DNA of 64,000 bases from Paenibacillus terrigena DSM 21567 (lineage in GTDB: Bacteria > Bacillota > Bacilli > Paenibacillales > Paenibacillaceae), in the NCBI RefSeq assembly GCF_000374845.1, contig NZ_KB895413.1:620001-684000 (forward strand). Reading direction: 5' to 3'. Shown in pieces: positions 1 through 7,206 of this stretch. Made by a program: the position numbers and the translations under genes. A model generated the notes under the pieces. That model saw only the letters and a list, made by a program, of their open reading frames with translations. It was not told where the DNA came from and made no database searches. Position 1 is the stretch's first letter. The number at the start of each line of letters is the position of its first letter.

Positions 1-62
1 CGGAGGAGAGGAATCAAACAGACAACCCTGCACTACCTAACCGTGTCGTGGTCGGTCGCTAT

Positions 63-113
63 CACTCCCTTAAGGCAGTGAGGGTTCGTAGATACAAGAA
101 GGTTATGTGAAAC
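63..113 (+). repeat. Intergenic hairpin plus tail motif, copy A
   Basis: An imperfect 18-base palindrome (63-80; CACT and AGTG arms around CCTTAAGG) is followed by a tail reading GATACAAGAAGGTTATGTG from 91. A second copy with a different hairpin but nearly the same tail lies at 1569-1615, before the DinB-like gene. The hairpin sequence differs while the structure and tail are kept. No gene is visible in bases 1-151. Its nature (terminator, recombination site or small repeat) is unknown. Confidence 0.45.
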
Positions 114-151
114 CGACGAAAACAGGTAAAACCTCGAAAGGATGATTACTT

Positions 152-688
152 ATGCCGTATATATTTGGAAACAGAAGGGTTCTTAGAGAATACCGAGATT
201 CAGATTTAGATCATATAAGACAATGGGTTAATGATCCAGAAATAACCAACACTTTATCAGATAATTTCTTATATCCTCATTCCAAGTATGAGACAGAGTT
301 CTTCTTTAGAACGATGGTTGAAGGAAAGTCAAGTAGCAAGAGTTTTATCATAGCAGTCAAAGACTCTTTGGAATACATCGGTCAAATTGATTTATATAAG
401 ATTGACTGGAAGAATCGATTTGCTCTTTTGGCTGTTGTCATAGGAAGAAAAGAATATTTAGGCAAAGGCTATGGCAGTGAAGCAATTCGAGTACTACAGA
501 AGTTTGCCTTCGAGGAACTAAATTTAAATAGAATAGAGCTTGAAGTATACGAGTACAACGAAAGAGCCTATAAATGTTATCTAAAATGTGGCTTTAAAGA
601 AGAAGGAAGATATAGAAAGAAGATATACAAGAAAGGTAAATACTGGGACAGCATATGTATGAGTATTCTAAGAAGCGAATATGAGTAG
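152..688 (+). CDS. GNAT family N-acetyltransferase
   Basis: A predicted acyl-CoA N-acetyltransferase of the RimJ/RimL-like GNAT type, 178 residues, the usual length for a single GNAT domain. The N-terminus has the typical pattern of a strand followed by a D-x-D-x-I helix (residues 9-25). The acetyl-CoA loop is seen around residues 100-110 (GRKEYLGKGYGSEAI), and the C-terminal N-x-x-A-x-x-x-Y-x-K-x-GF segment (about residues 131-145) is characteristic. The start has AAAGGATG upstream. The substrate cannot be told; relatives acetylate ribosomal protein N-termini, polyamines or antibiotics. It sits in an AT-rich block of small accessory genes, each with its own ribosome-binding site. Confidence 0.85.
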   Translation: MPYIFGNRRVLREYRDSDLDHIRQWVNDPEITNTLSDNFLYPHSKYETEFFFRTMVEGKSSSKSFIIAVKDSLEYIGQIDLYKIDWKNRFALLAVVIGRKEYLGKGYGSEAIRVLQKFAFEELNLNRIELEVYEYNERAYKCYLKCGFKEEGRYRKKIYKKGKYWDSICMSILRSEYE

Positions 689-737
689 TTAGAAGTAGAT
701 TCGATTATTACGGAGAATTAATACTAGGAGGGGCTAT

Positions 738-1283
738 ATGGCAAATAAAAGAAAGCAATATATAATTATTTTGTTATTAATTATATTGTTTGGCCTATCA
801 GCTTGCACGAGTACTAGATTTGATATATACGAAGGAAAGTCTTTAAATATAGCAGTTATTGGAGAGTCTCCGCAAGTAGTAGAAGAGCAAGTTAACTTCA
901 AAGAAATTTCTTTTGATGATTTGGATAAAGGAGCCTTAGAAGCGTATGATGCTGTTTTTGTTATGAGAGAAAATCTTTACCAAGCAGCAGAAAGACAATA
1001 TGCAGACATCTATTCAAATTCACGAATACCAATCTTTTTTATTTCAACTACAAGTCATATACCTTTTACTGAAAAGGATATTGAATATGGAGAGATTTGG
1101 GATTGGTCTCCAGGTGTTAGCTATGCTGTCGGTGTCTATAAATCAAACGAAGACGATACATTAAAGGGCTGGGGATTAAGTTTGTATAATGATGAAAAAA
1201 CCGACGAAAACATAGAAGAGGTTTACTCAAGAATCTTTATGAAAATAGAAGAACAAAGTCCGTCGGACAACGCAAAGACCTAA
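738..1283 (+). CDS. Orphan lipoprotein
   Basis: A 181-residue protein with a lipoprotein signal peptide: a basic start (KRK), a hydrophobic stretch of Ile and Leu, and a lipobox LSAC ending at about Cys23. The mature part is acidic and has no motif that I recognise. It would be tethered to the outer face of the cell membrane. The start is preceded by a strong AGGAGGGG site. It lies between an acetyltransferase gene and a broken exporter gene in an AT-rich segment. No function is proposed. Confidence 0.7.
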   Translation: MANKRKQYIIILLLIILFGLSACTSTRFDIYEGKSLNIAVIGESPQVVEEQVNFKEISFDDLDKGALEAYDAVFVMRENLYQAAERQYADIYSNSRIPIFFISTTSHIPFTEKDIEYGEIWDWSPGVSYAVGVYKSNEDDTLKGWGLSLYNDEKTDENIEEVYSRIFMKIEEQSPSDNAKT

Positions 1284-1308
1284 TAATTTTCAAACAGGAG
1301 AAAATGAA

Positions 1309-1573
1309 ATGTCACCTTTAATTAAAGGAATTATTCTCGGGTTTTCCATTTGCAGGAATGGAGATAGGACCTGTATCCAAATCATCAGTAAATATAGTCT
1401 TAGGTGTATTCTTAGGCTCAGCATTATGGTGGTTATTATTAAGTACGATTGTCGGATTGTTTAGACAAATGATTAGTAATCGAACTATGAAGTTAATTAT
1501 TATGATATCAAGTCTCATTTTATTGGGATTCGGAGTATATAGTATCTATAAAGCTTATATAGGACTATCCTGA
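1309..1573 (+). pseudogene. LysE-family exporter remnant (internal deletion and frameshift)
   Basis: From ATG 1309, with AGGAG at 1296-1300, the reading gives MSPLIKGIILGFS, the typical beginning of LysE/RhtB amino-acid exporters. The frame then shifts near 1345. The following frame (about 1340-1573) encodes a good LysE C-terminus: GVFLGSALWWLLLS, then a basic loop and a final membrane helix ending LLGFGVYSIYKAYIGLS. A normal member is about 200 residues; here only about 13 N-terminal and 75 C-terminal residues remain, so some 110-120 residues from the middle are gone. The C-terminal part is open from ATG 1358 and could in principle be translated alone, but it lacks the transporter core. Confidence 0.7.
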
Positions 1574-1615
1574 GAGTGAATCTCTCGGGTACAGATACAA
1601 GAACGTTATAGGAAA
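1569..1615 (+). repeat. Intergenic hairpin plus tail motif, copy B
   Basis: A hairpin with arms CCTGAGAG (1569-1576) and CTCTCGGG (1582-1589) is followed by GATACAAGAACGTTATAGG from 1594. The tail matches the one at 91-109 in most positions. The stop codon of the LysE remnant lies inside the first arm. A weaker echo of the tail (AAGAATGTTCTGGAAAA) occurs at 2917-2933, just after the methyltransferase gene and at the end of the AT-rich block. Confidence 0.45.
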
Positions 1616-1648
1616 TATCCGCAAATAATTAAAGAAAGGGAGTTTTTC

Positions 1649-2152
1649 ATGGAACTGCAAGAAATCATTCAAAAATTAAAAGAAACAAGAGACGAATTAC
1701 TAGGAATTCTGAATGGATTGAGTGGAGATCAATTAAACAAACGGAAAGGTTCAAACAGTTGGAGTATTAGTCAGATATGTCATCACTTGATTAAGACAGA
1801 AGAATTATATGTCGTAGCAATAAAGAAAGGATTAAAGAGCAAGGAAGATTCATTCATAGAGAATAAACCATTAGAATTTCTACTTGATAGAAGTATAAAG
1901 TTAGAAGCTCCTGAGATTGCTAAACCAACTGATGAAATTTTAGAATATCAAGAAATCATTGAAAAATTAAACAATTCAAGAGTGAAGTTATATGACATAT
2001 TAAACACAGTAGAAGACCCATCACTGCTGAGTAGAAGGCATTTTATACACCCAGTCTTTAAAGAGATGTTATTGATTGAATGGGTTAGATCAGTGTACTT
2101 GCATGAACAAAGACATATTAAACAAATTAATGAAATTATAAGATGGATTTAA
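1649..2152 (+). CDS. DinB-like protein (DinB/YfiT superfamily)
   Basis: A 167-residue protein predicted to form the four-helix bundle of the DinB/YfiT superfamily. The start (long helix, then NGLSGDQLNKR and SWSISQICHHLIKTEE at about residues 42-58) is the usual DinB_2 pattern, and C-terminal HEQRHIKQINEI supplies the second set of metal-ligand histidines. Members are metal-dependent and include thiol transferases such as bacillithiol transferases. Which reaction this one carries out cannot be read from the sequence. GAAAGGGAG lies before the start. It follows the hairpin repeat at 1569-1615. Confidence 0.75.
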   Translation: MELQEIIQKLKETRDELLGILNGLSGDQLNKRKGSNSWSISQICHHLIKTEELYVVAIKKGLKSKEDSFIENKPLEFLLDRSIKLEAPEIAKPTDEILEYQEIIEKLNNSRVKLYDILNTVEDPSLLSRRHFIHPVFKEMLLIEWVRSVYLHEQRHIKQINEIIRWI

Positions 2153-2177
2153 GTAAGTATTCAAAGGAGCCTAATCA

Positions 2178-2918
2178 ATGAATCAAATGACACGTGATAA
2201 AGCCTTACAATATGCCAAGTATCGCTTGCCTTATTCGACTGAGGCCTGTAAGTTTGTCATTGATACAGCGAAAGTAAGTCAAGGTGTTGTTGCAGATGTT
2301 GGTGCAGGAACTGGACTTCTGACACAGCATTTTGTTGGCAATGTAGGGAAGGTATTTGCAATAGAGCCTGAATTTGAAATGCGTAAAATTTCACATGAGT
2401 TAATTGGGGAAAGACAGGATATTGAATACATAGATGGAGTGGCTGAGAAAACAAAGCTTCTGGACCAGTCAATAGACTTAATTGTAGCGGCAAATGCATA
2501 TCATAGATTTCAACCGGAGGACACAATTAAAGAATTTAAAAGAATACTTAAACCACATGGAATGTTAGCTATTTTCTCATATCATGATGACTATAATTTC
2601 ATTCGAGATACAATGCGTGTATGTAACATTGAACAATACAATAAACGAATAACTGCTACGAGGTATAAGGAGCCTGTTGAATATTTTTATGGCGCTTCAA
2701 CGCCAAGTAGATTTTTATTTGAACAAAAACATAACGAGACATGGGATGAATATTGGGGAGCAGTTGTCTCCGGTATGGAATCGCCAAATGTAAGCGAAGA
2801 TTGGTTTGTAACATTTCAAGAAGCACATAAACAACGATTTAATGATATTGCAATAAATGGTCAAATCACAGTCATGTACAATACAGAAGTGTGGTTAGGT
2901 CAACCCAAATATTTATAA
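2178..2918 (+). CDS. Class I SAM-dependent methyltransferase
   Basis: A 246-residue methyltransferase of the UbiE/type 11 kind. SAM-binding motif I is clear (VADVGAGTGLLTQHF, about residues 37-51), followed by an acidic residue ending the second strand (AIEPE) and a motif IV-like segment (IDLIVAANAYHRF) around residue 95. The substrate is unknown. AAGGAG lies 12 bases before the start, and the gap from the DinB-like gene is 25 bases, so the two may be co-transcribed. It is the last gene of the AT-rich accessory block; the next gene is on the opposite strand and noticeably more GC-rich. Confidence 0.85.
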   Translation: MNQMTRDKALQYAKYRLPYSTEACKFVIDTAKVSQGVVADVGAGTGLLTQHFVGNVGKVFAIEPEFEMRKISHELIGERQDIEYIDGVAEKTKLLDQSIDLIVAANAYHRFQPEDTIKEFKRILKPHGMLAIFSYHDDYNFIRDTMRVCNIEQYNKRITATRYKEPVEYFYGASTPSRFLFEQKHNETWDEYWGAVVSGMESPNVSEDWFVTFQEAHKQRFNDIAINGQITVMYNTEVWLGQPKYL

Positions 2919-3001
2919 GAATGTTCTGGAAAAATAATGGGCGGCAACGAGTGAGTGGTAAAGGATTAATCTCGGATCTCAATCATAACGCCAAAATCAA
3001 A

Positions 3002-3033
3002 ACAGCCGCCGGCTCTCAAAGCCAGGCGGCCGT
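3002..3033 (-). terminator. Rho-independent terminator of the AHSA1 gene
   Basis: Read on the minus strand, a stem of GCCGCC-T-GGCT pairs with AGCC-GGCGGC (one bulge) and is followed by TGTTTTGATTTT. It lies just downstream of the minus-strand gene ending at 3046. Confidence 0.75.
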
Positions 3034-3045
3034 TCCTATTTTTCC

Positions 3046-3561
3046 TTACTTTACTTCGTTCAGACGCTCTTCCAGACGATCCCAAGTTTCGGTGATGCCC
3101 TGCAGCATGCCCATGTCCATAACGGTCTTGAGGGCCTCTGCGGACACATATTCACCACGGTTGACCAGCTTCGTTTTGCCGTCCAGATCGATGAATTCCA
3201 ACGTGACCTCGGTCGATGGCATGTTCTCGTTCGTATTACATTCGGCATCCGAGAAGTAATCTGTGTAGTTGATCGTCTTCGGCTCGACAATGTCTTTGTA
3301 AACGGCTTTGCCCCAAGATTCCATGCCGTAAAATTGACCTAGATTCTGATCGACACACTTCATGCAGTAGTGCCAAACGCCGCCCGGTCGGAAATCGACG
3401 TTGCAAACCGGAATCTCCCAGCCTCTTGGTCCCCACCAACGCTTAAGATGCTCAGGGTCTTTAAACATCTCGTACACGAGATCGCGCGGCGCGTCGAAAA
3501 CGCGCTCCAGCACCAGCACCCGTTCGTTTTCTACACTCGAAACCATTGAATTGTTTGACAT
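3046..3561 (-). CDS. SRPBCC / AHSA1-domain protein
   Basis: A 171-residue protein of the START/SRPBCC fold, AHSA1 (Hsp90 ATPase activator homologue 1-like) family. The beginning (VLVLERVFDAPRDLVYEMFKDPEHLKRWWGP, about residues 14-44) is the hallmark helix-loop of this family, and the C-terminus ends with the long helix GMLQGITETWDRLEERL. These proteins bind small hydrophobic molecules, and their bacterial functions are mostly unknown. GAGGAGG lies just before the ATG. They are often paired with an ArsR regulator, but none is encoded here, although an operator-like inverted repeat lies in the promoter. Confidence 0.85.
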   Translation of the reverse strand: MSNNSMVSSVENERVLVLERVFDAPRDLVYEMFKDPEHLKRWWGPRGWEIPVCNVDFRPGGVWHYCMKCVDQNLGQFYGMESWGKAVYKDIVEPKTINYTDYFSDAECNTNENMPSTEVTLEFIDLDGKTKLVNRGEYVSAEALKTVMDMGMLQGITETWDRLEERLNEVK

Positions 3562-3607
3562 TGTAAATCCTCCTCAATATTTGAATGAACTTATGATTTC
3601 TCCTTGT

Positions 3608-3679
3608 TGTGCAACTAATGCAAGAGTTGCACATCGTCTTGTTGAATTGAATATACATCATAGAGAATATTCCTGTCAA
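3608..3679 (-). promoter_or_regulatory. AHSA1 promoter with operator-like inverted repeat
   Basis: On the minus strand TTGACA (3674-3679) and TATATT (3650-3655) are separated by 18 bases. Just downstream of the expected start lies a perfect 9-base inverted repeat, TGTGCAACT-N8-AGTTGCACA (3608-3633). This is a good place for a repressor to block transcription. The regulator is not encoded next to it. Confidence 0.6.
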
Positions 3680-3739
3680 GGAATATTTAAACGATATATG
3701 AGGGCACAGGATGCAAAAGAAGATGATTCGCAGCATGAC

Positions 3740-3771
3740 AAAAAAAAGGCAGCCATTTCGGCTGCCTTCTT
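3740..3771 (-). terminator. Terminator of the YxcD-like gene
   Basis: Minus-strand stem AAGGCAGCC / GGCTGCCTT with a five-base loop followed by a run of T. It ends the operon of the genes at 4056-4484 and 3774-4052. Confidence 0.85.
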
Positions 3772-3773
3772 CT

Positions 3774-4052
3774 CTAATCATGTATATCGGCCCACATCTC
3801 GTCTTCGACATCCAAATGGATCTGATCACGATAGACGCGGCGATTGTATTCGGAAAACATATAACGTTCGATGGCCTCAAGCATATTGGCTTCGACGAGA
3901 TATTGCAGACGGCCCTGAATGGTCACTTCTGCGGTAAACCCGTTCTCTTCATCCCAGCACAATTCAACGAGTACATCTGTAGGTCGAACTTGTTTGCGTT
4001 CCGCCATGTGAGTACAAATGGCATTAACGATTTCATCCATCGATAAGCGCAT
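3774..4052 (-). CDS. YxcD-like protein (DUF2653)
   Basis: A 92-residue acidic cytosolic protein resembling the Bacillus YxcD family, whose function is not established. Visible features are an N-terminal helix (MDEIVNAICTHMAERKQ), the segment VELCWDEENGFTAEVTIQGRLQYLVEANMLEAIERYM, and an acidic end with IHLDVEDEMWADI. Length fits the family. It starts three bases after the stop of the membrane-protein gene upstream, so the two form an operon. Confidence 0.65.
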   Translation of the reverse strand: MRLSMDEIVNAICTHMAERKQVRPTDVLVELCWDEENGFTAEVTIQGRLQYLVEANMLEAIERYMFSEYNRRVYRDQIHLDVEDEMWADIHD

Positions 4053-4055
4053 AAC

Positions 4056-4484
4056 TTAGTACCTTCTATGGCGATCGCCATCTGCTACTTTACGACGGTT
4101 CTTGAAGTAAGTGAACAGAGAGCGTACAATTGCAAAAATAATGAAGATTGCTGCGACGTTAATAAGTAGGCCGAACATATTTGCCATAAATCCGGAACCT
4201 AACATACTTCCGAATAACATACCAGCAAGTCCACCCATCATCAATCCGCCTAAGAAGCTACCGCCACTGAAAAATCCTCTTTTACCCGTAGTAGCAGTCG
4301 TTCCGGATTTAGATCTCGAACCGCTGTCCGATTTGTTCACATTGTTCTGCGATCTTGACGGCGTGTTGTTGTACGATTTTGTACCCGATTTGAACCCGCC
4401 ACGTGGCTTGGCATCGATAACACTTGGTGTAACGACGACCATCATGAGTAAGAAAGCCATCATGACTAATACCAATTTACGCAT
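4056..4484 (-). CDS. Gly/Ser-rich exported membrane protein
   Basis: A 142-residue protein with an N-terminal hydrophobic signal segment (residues 1-25), a low-complexity Ser/Thr/Asn/Lys stretch (about 28-68), a Gly-Met-rich hydrophobic segment (GGLMMGGLAGMLFGSMLGSG, about 79-98), a second hydrophobic segment (about 100-125) and a basic tail. The Gly-rich hydrophobic part recalls Tim44-like and YqgA-type membrane proteins, but I cannot assign a family. It is co-transcribed with the YxcD-like gene. Confidence 0.65.
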   Translation of the reverse strand: MRKLVLVMMAFLLMMVVVTPSVIDAKPRGGFKSGTKSYNNTPSRSQNNVNKSDSGSRSKSGTTATTGKRGFFSGGSFLGGLMMGGLAGMLFGSMLGSGFMANMFGLLINVAAIFIIFAIVRSLFTYFKNRRKVADGDRHRRY

Positions 4485-4618
4485 GCTTTCTGATTCCCCT
4501 TTGTAGGTTGTGTATGATATTCTTCACATTACATACGGACGTAAACGAACATGGTTTCAATTATTTCAATAAATCGATTAAAATAATCTTATTAATTGAC
4601 GAGAGTGGGGAGTCGATC

Positions 4619-5146
4619 GTGAAGTACCCGGAAGCATATATTGACTATTTAGTGGAATTCCACGGGACACGAGATTATTTTGAGTGCCATGAGATTATGG
4701 AGGAGCATTGGAAAGAGGACGCGCAGGATCCGTTAACAGTGACATGGTTAGGTCTGATTCAAGTCGCGGTATCAAGCTACCATCACCGACGGGGGAATCG
4801 AGCAGGCGCAGTGAAAATGCTCCATACGGCAATTAAGCATAGTGATCCACAGCCGTTAAGTCAATTAGGAATCGATGCTACAGCGTGGATTCAAGCATTG
4901 CAAATACGTTACGAAGCACTTGTGCAGCAGCAGGAAGCACTCTTTACTGATCTAAATATACCCCTTGTAGATGTTCGATTAATTGCGCGTTGTGAGCAGC
5001 GATGCATAGAAGCAGGATTGACATGGTGTGCACCAAGTGATACTTCGAATGTGGAGCTTATTCATCGGCATAAGCTTCGCGATCGATCTGAAGTCATTGC
5101 AGAGCGTAAGAGGCAGCTCGCAGCCAGACATGCGAACAATGCGTAA
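4619..5146 (+). CDS. DUF309 family protein
   Basis: A protein of about 175 residues from GTG 4619, chosen because GGGGAG lies six bases upstream and family members begin MKYPEAYIDYL. An upstream in-frame ATG at 4508 has no ribosome-binding site. The family signature FHGTRDYFECHEIMEEHWK (about residues 11-29) is present, followed by the second helix pair (SYHHRRGNRAGAVKML). This is the all-helical TTHA0068-like fold of unknown function. It is divergent from the gene at 4056-4484, and its start lies 134 bases from that gene's start. Confidence 0.8.
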   Translation: MKYPEAYIDYLVEFHGTRDYFECHEIMEEHWKEDAQDPLTVTWLGLIQVAVSSYHHRRGNRAGAVKMLHTAIKHSDPQPLSQLGIDATAWIQALQIRYEALVQQQEALFTDLNIPLVDVRLIARCEQRCIEAGLTWCAPSDTSNVELIHRHKLRDRSEVIAERKRQLAARHANNA

Positions 5147-5214
5147 CTTAGGATAATCATTTCCAATCCATATATATATTCCCTCCATGAAGCTTGCTAG
5201 ATAAATGCAAAACG

Positions 5215-5240
5215 AGAGCTTTTTATAAGCTCTTTTTTTT
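5215..5240 (+). terminator. Terminator after the DUF309 gene
   Basis: Stem AGAGCTT / AAGCTCT with a five-base loop, followed by a run of eight or more T. Confidence 0.85.
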
Positions 5241-5242
5241 TA

Positions 5243-5309
5243 ATTCAGTACCTTGCATTATTCAGTAGTGTGCTATATACTCTTCTTAGGTAGTGAATGA
5301 TATTCAGTA
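5243..5309 (+). promoter_or_regulatory. padR operon promoter with three ATTCAGTA repeats
   Basis: TTGCAT (5253-5258) and TATACT (5276-5281) are 17 bases apart, a good sigma-A promoter. The octamer ATTCAGTA occurs three times in the same orientation: 5243-5250, 5260-5267 (inside the spacer) and 5302-5309. The last is part of a palindrome TCAGTACTGA. This arrangement fits autorepression by the PadR protein encoded directly downstream. Confidence 0.6.
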
Positions 5310-5354
5310 CTGATTAATGGATTCCTAATACAATAAATGAAGCGGGTGAACCGA

Positions 5355-5684
5355 GTGAACGTCCAAGTACAGTTCAAAAAAGGCGTATTGGAGTTATGTG
5401 TCCTTTACTTGATTCATAAACAAGATAAGTACGGCTACGAATTGGCGCAGCAAGTATCGGAGCATATTGAGGTGGCTGAGGGCGCGCTCTATCCTTTATT
5501 AAGGCGACTCGTCAATGATGGGTATTGTTCGACCTATCTTCAAGAATCAACGGAAGGACCGCCGCGTAAGTATTACCAGATTACGCCGATGGGTGAGATT
5601 TATTTGAAAGAAATGATTACGGAATGGCGAAGATTTGTTGGAAGTGTAACGAAGTTAATTGGGAAGGATGAGACCCTTGAATAA
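5355..5684 (+). CDS. PadR family transcriptional regulator
   Basis: A winged-helix repressor of about 109 residues. The PadR core is plain: FKKGVLELCVLYLIHKQDKYGYEL, then EVAEGALYPLLRRLVNDGY (recognition helix) and PPRKYYQITPMGEIYL (wing). GTG 5355 is preferred because family members begin MNVQ..FKKG and GGGTG lies six bases upstream; ATG 5337 would add MKRVNR without a clear ribosome-binding site. It begins an operon with a DUF1700 membrane protein and a DUF4097 protein, a common Bacillota trio thought to respond to envelope conditions. Confidence 0.85.
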   Translation: MNVQVQFKKGVLELCVLYLIHKQDKYGYELAQQVSEHIEVAEGALYPLLRRLVNDGYCSTYLQESTEGPPRKYYQITPMGEIYLKEMITEWRRFVGSVTKLIGKDETLE

Positions 5685-6237
5685 AGCAGAGTTTATGACA
5701 TTACTTGAGAGACATATCGTCTTAATGCCGGTACATGAACGCAATGAGCTGTTACAGGAGTATGCGGCCCATTTCGAATTTGGGCGTCAGAACGGGAAGT
5801 CGGAGGAAGCCATTGCTCAGGAGTTAGGGCATCCTGTCGAGCTTGCCTACGAAATATTGGGTGATCGCTATGTGGATCCTCAATTATATTCTCCGCCGCC
5901 AGGTCCATCATCGACAGGGGGCAGGATGGGCAAGGCGATCGGATTATTCTTTCTGAATATTCTACTCGTGATTCCGATGGGAGCTGCGCTCTATTCTCTG
6001 GGTGTTGCGATCACGGGAATTCTCGTAGCTTGTCTGTCTGCGCCGCTGATCGTCGTTGCGGATTTCGTCATTCATGGGCAGTTTGTGATGTATAAAATTT
6101 TCTTGGCACTCATTATGGTTGGTATTGGCTTATTTATGGTGTTTGGCGTGAAGAACATGTGGAAAGGCATTATTCATGGAACTCTGCGCTATATCCAGTG
6201 GAATATGAATACTGTTACGGGGAGTGAGAGACGATGA
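5677..6237 (+). CDS. DUF1700 / HAAS-domain membrane protein
   Basis: About 186 residues. The N-terminal cytosolic domain (roughly residues 1-60) has the HAAS pattern: ERHIVLMPVHERNELLQEYAAHFEFG, then a hinge and the helix ending ELAYEIL. Three or four hydrophobic helices follow (about residues 80-175). The preferred start is TTG 5677, which has AAGGATGAG at a proper distance and overlaps the padR stop; ATG 5668 has its purine stretch directly against it. It would link the PadR regulator to the membrane, a role inferred from the conserved gene order only. Confidence 0.75.
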   Translation: MNKAEFMTLLERHIVLMPVHERNELLQEYAAHFEFGRQNGKSEEAIAQELGHPVELAYEILGDRYVDPQLYSPPPGPSSTGGRMGKAIGLFFLNILLVIPMGAALYSLGVAITGILVACLSAPLIVVADFVIHGQFVMYKIFLALIMVGIGLFMVFGVKNMWKGIIHGTLRYIQWNMNTVTGSERR

Positions 6238-7145
6238 TTCGCAAATTTACTTATTTCATAGCGACATGCTGCATTGTCATAGGTGTCATAGGATTGTTAG
6301 TTTATGGGGTCAAAGACCCTACTGTGAAGGATGTGGCTTACACGAAAAAATGGGATTTCAAGGCGGCGGAATTCAAGAACTTCATACTTAATAGTGATTA
6401 TGATATCGATGTTGAATTTAGGGAGAGCCCTGATCAGTCAGGCTACGTAGAACTCTCTGGCAAGCTTCCCCCGGAGAATATTGCGTCCCTTGAAAAAGTT
6501 GAAATCCAAAGTGCAAGCTTGAATCTGGATCTTGAGCGGGATTCACGATTTCAATTTCAAGTCTTTGATTTTTCATTCTCATCAGATCAGAAACTTGTGA
6601 TTTCTCTTCCACAAGGTGAAGTCCTAGATCAAATGGAGCTTAATAGCACGTCGAGTAATATCGATGTGGAACGTGCACGAGCAAAGTCGGTAAAGATGAA
6701 GACAACATCAGGCGATTTGTATGTCAAGCAACTGGATGCAGAACAGGTGAAGCTCGAAGCGGCATCGGGCAACATCAAGGGGCAAGAATTACAAGGTCAG
6801 GTCGAATTAACGACGAAATCGGGAGAAGTTCGTCTGGATCAGCTCTCTGGAGATATCGTGGCAGTTGTTACTTCGGGCAATATTGACGTAAAAGACCATG
6901 TGGGGACGGCGAATCTTCGTACAACATCGGGGAATATCGAATTAACGCAATTGCAGATTACACCGGAAGTGAGTCTCGAATCGACGTCGGGGAATGTAGA
7001 TTTGACCATTCCGCAAGCATTCGATGGGGTCTATGATGTGAAGACGAATTCGGGAGAAATCGAAATACCGGATACGACGTTTACGACGAAAGATATGGTG
7101 AAAGCACGCACTTCATCTGGTAATATTACAATTGATAAGAAGTAA
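6234..7145 (+). CDS. DUF4097 beta-strand repeat protein
   Basis: A 303-residue protein whose start overlaps the preceding stop by four bases (ATGA). Residues 1-25 form a membrane anchor or signal. From about residue 130 to the end there is a regular ladder of short repeats with the pattern T-S-G-x-I/L (TTSGDLYVKQL, AASGNIKGQEL, TKSGEVRLDQL, VTSGNIDVKD, TTSGNIELTQL, STSGNVDLTI, TNSGEIEI, TSSGNITID), as in the DUF4097 beta-solenoid family. It is likely exposed outside the membrane. Its ligand is unknown. Confidence 0.85.
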   Translation: MIRKFTYFIATCCIVIGVIGLLVYGVKDPTVKDVAYTKKWDFKAAEFKNFILNSDYDIDVEFRESPDQSGYVELSGKLPPENIASLEKVEIQSASLNLDLERDSRFQFQVFDFSFSSDQKLVISLPQGEVLDQMELNSTSSNIDVERARAKSVKMKTTSGDLYVKQLDAEQVKLEAASGNIKGQELQGQVELTTKSGEVRLDQLSGDIVAVVTSGNIDVKDHVGTANLRTTSGNIELTQLQITPEVSLESTSGNVDLTIPQAFDGVYDVKTNSGEIEIPDTTFTTKDMVKARTSSGNITIDKK

Positions 7146-7148
7146 GAA

Positions 7149-7190
7149 AAGCACGCCATCACGGTCGTATTCGTGAGGCGTGCTTCTTTG
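7149..7190. terminator. Bidirectional terminator
   Basis: A stem AAGCACGCC / GGCGTGCTT with an inner TCACG/CGTGA extension lies between two converging genes. A-rich sequence on one side and CTTTGTT on the other allow use in both directions. Confidence 0.75.
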
Positions 7191-7206
7191 TTATCACCCA
7201 ATAGGA

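Noticed and set aside
1-113. An integron attC site (ACCTAAC near 35-41 and GTTATGT near 102-108)
   Set aside because: The right half does not fit GTTRRRY and no integrase is seen; recorded only as a hairpin-tail repeat.
3401-4046. Plus-strand open frames across the AHSA1 and YxcD-like genes
   Set aside because: They are shadows of well-supported minus-strand genes with family motifs, promoter and terminators.
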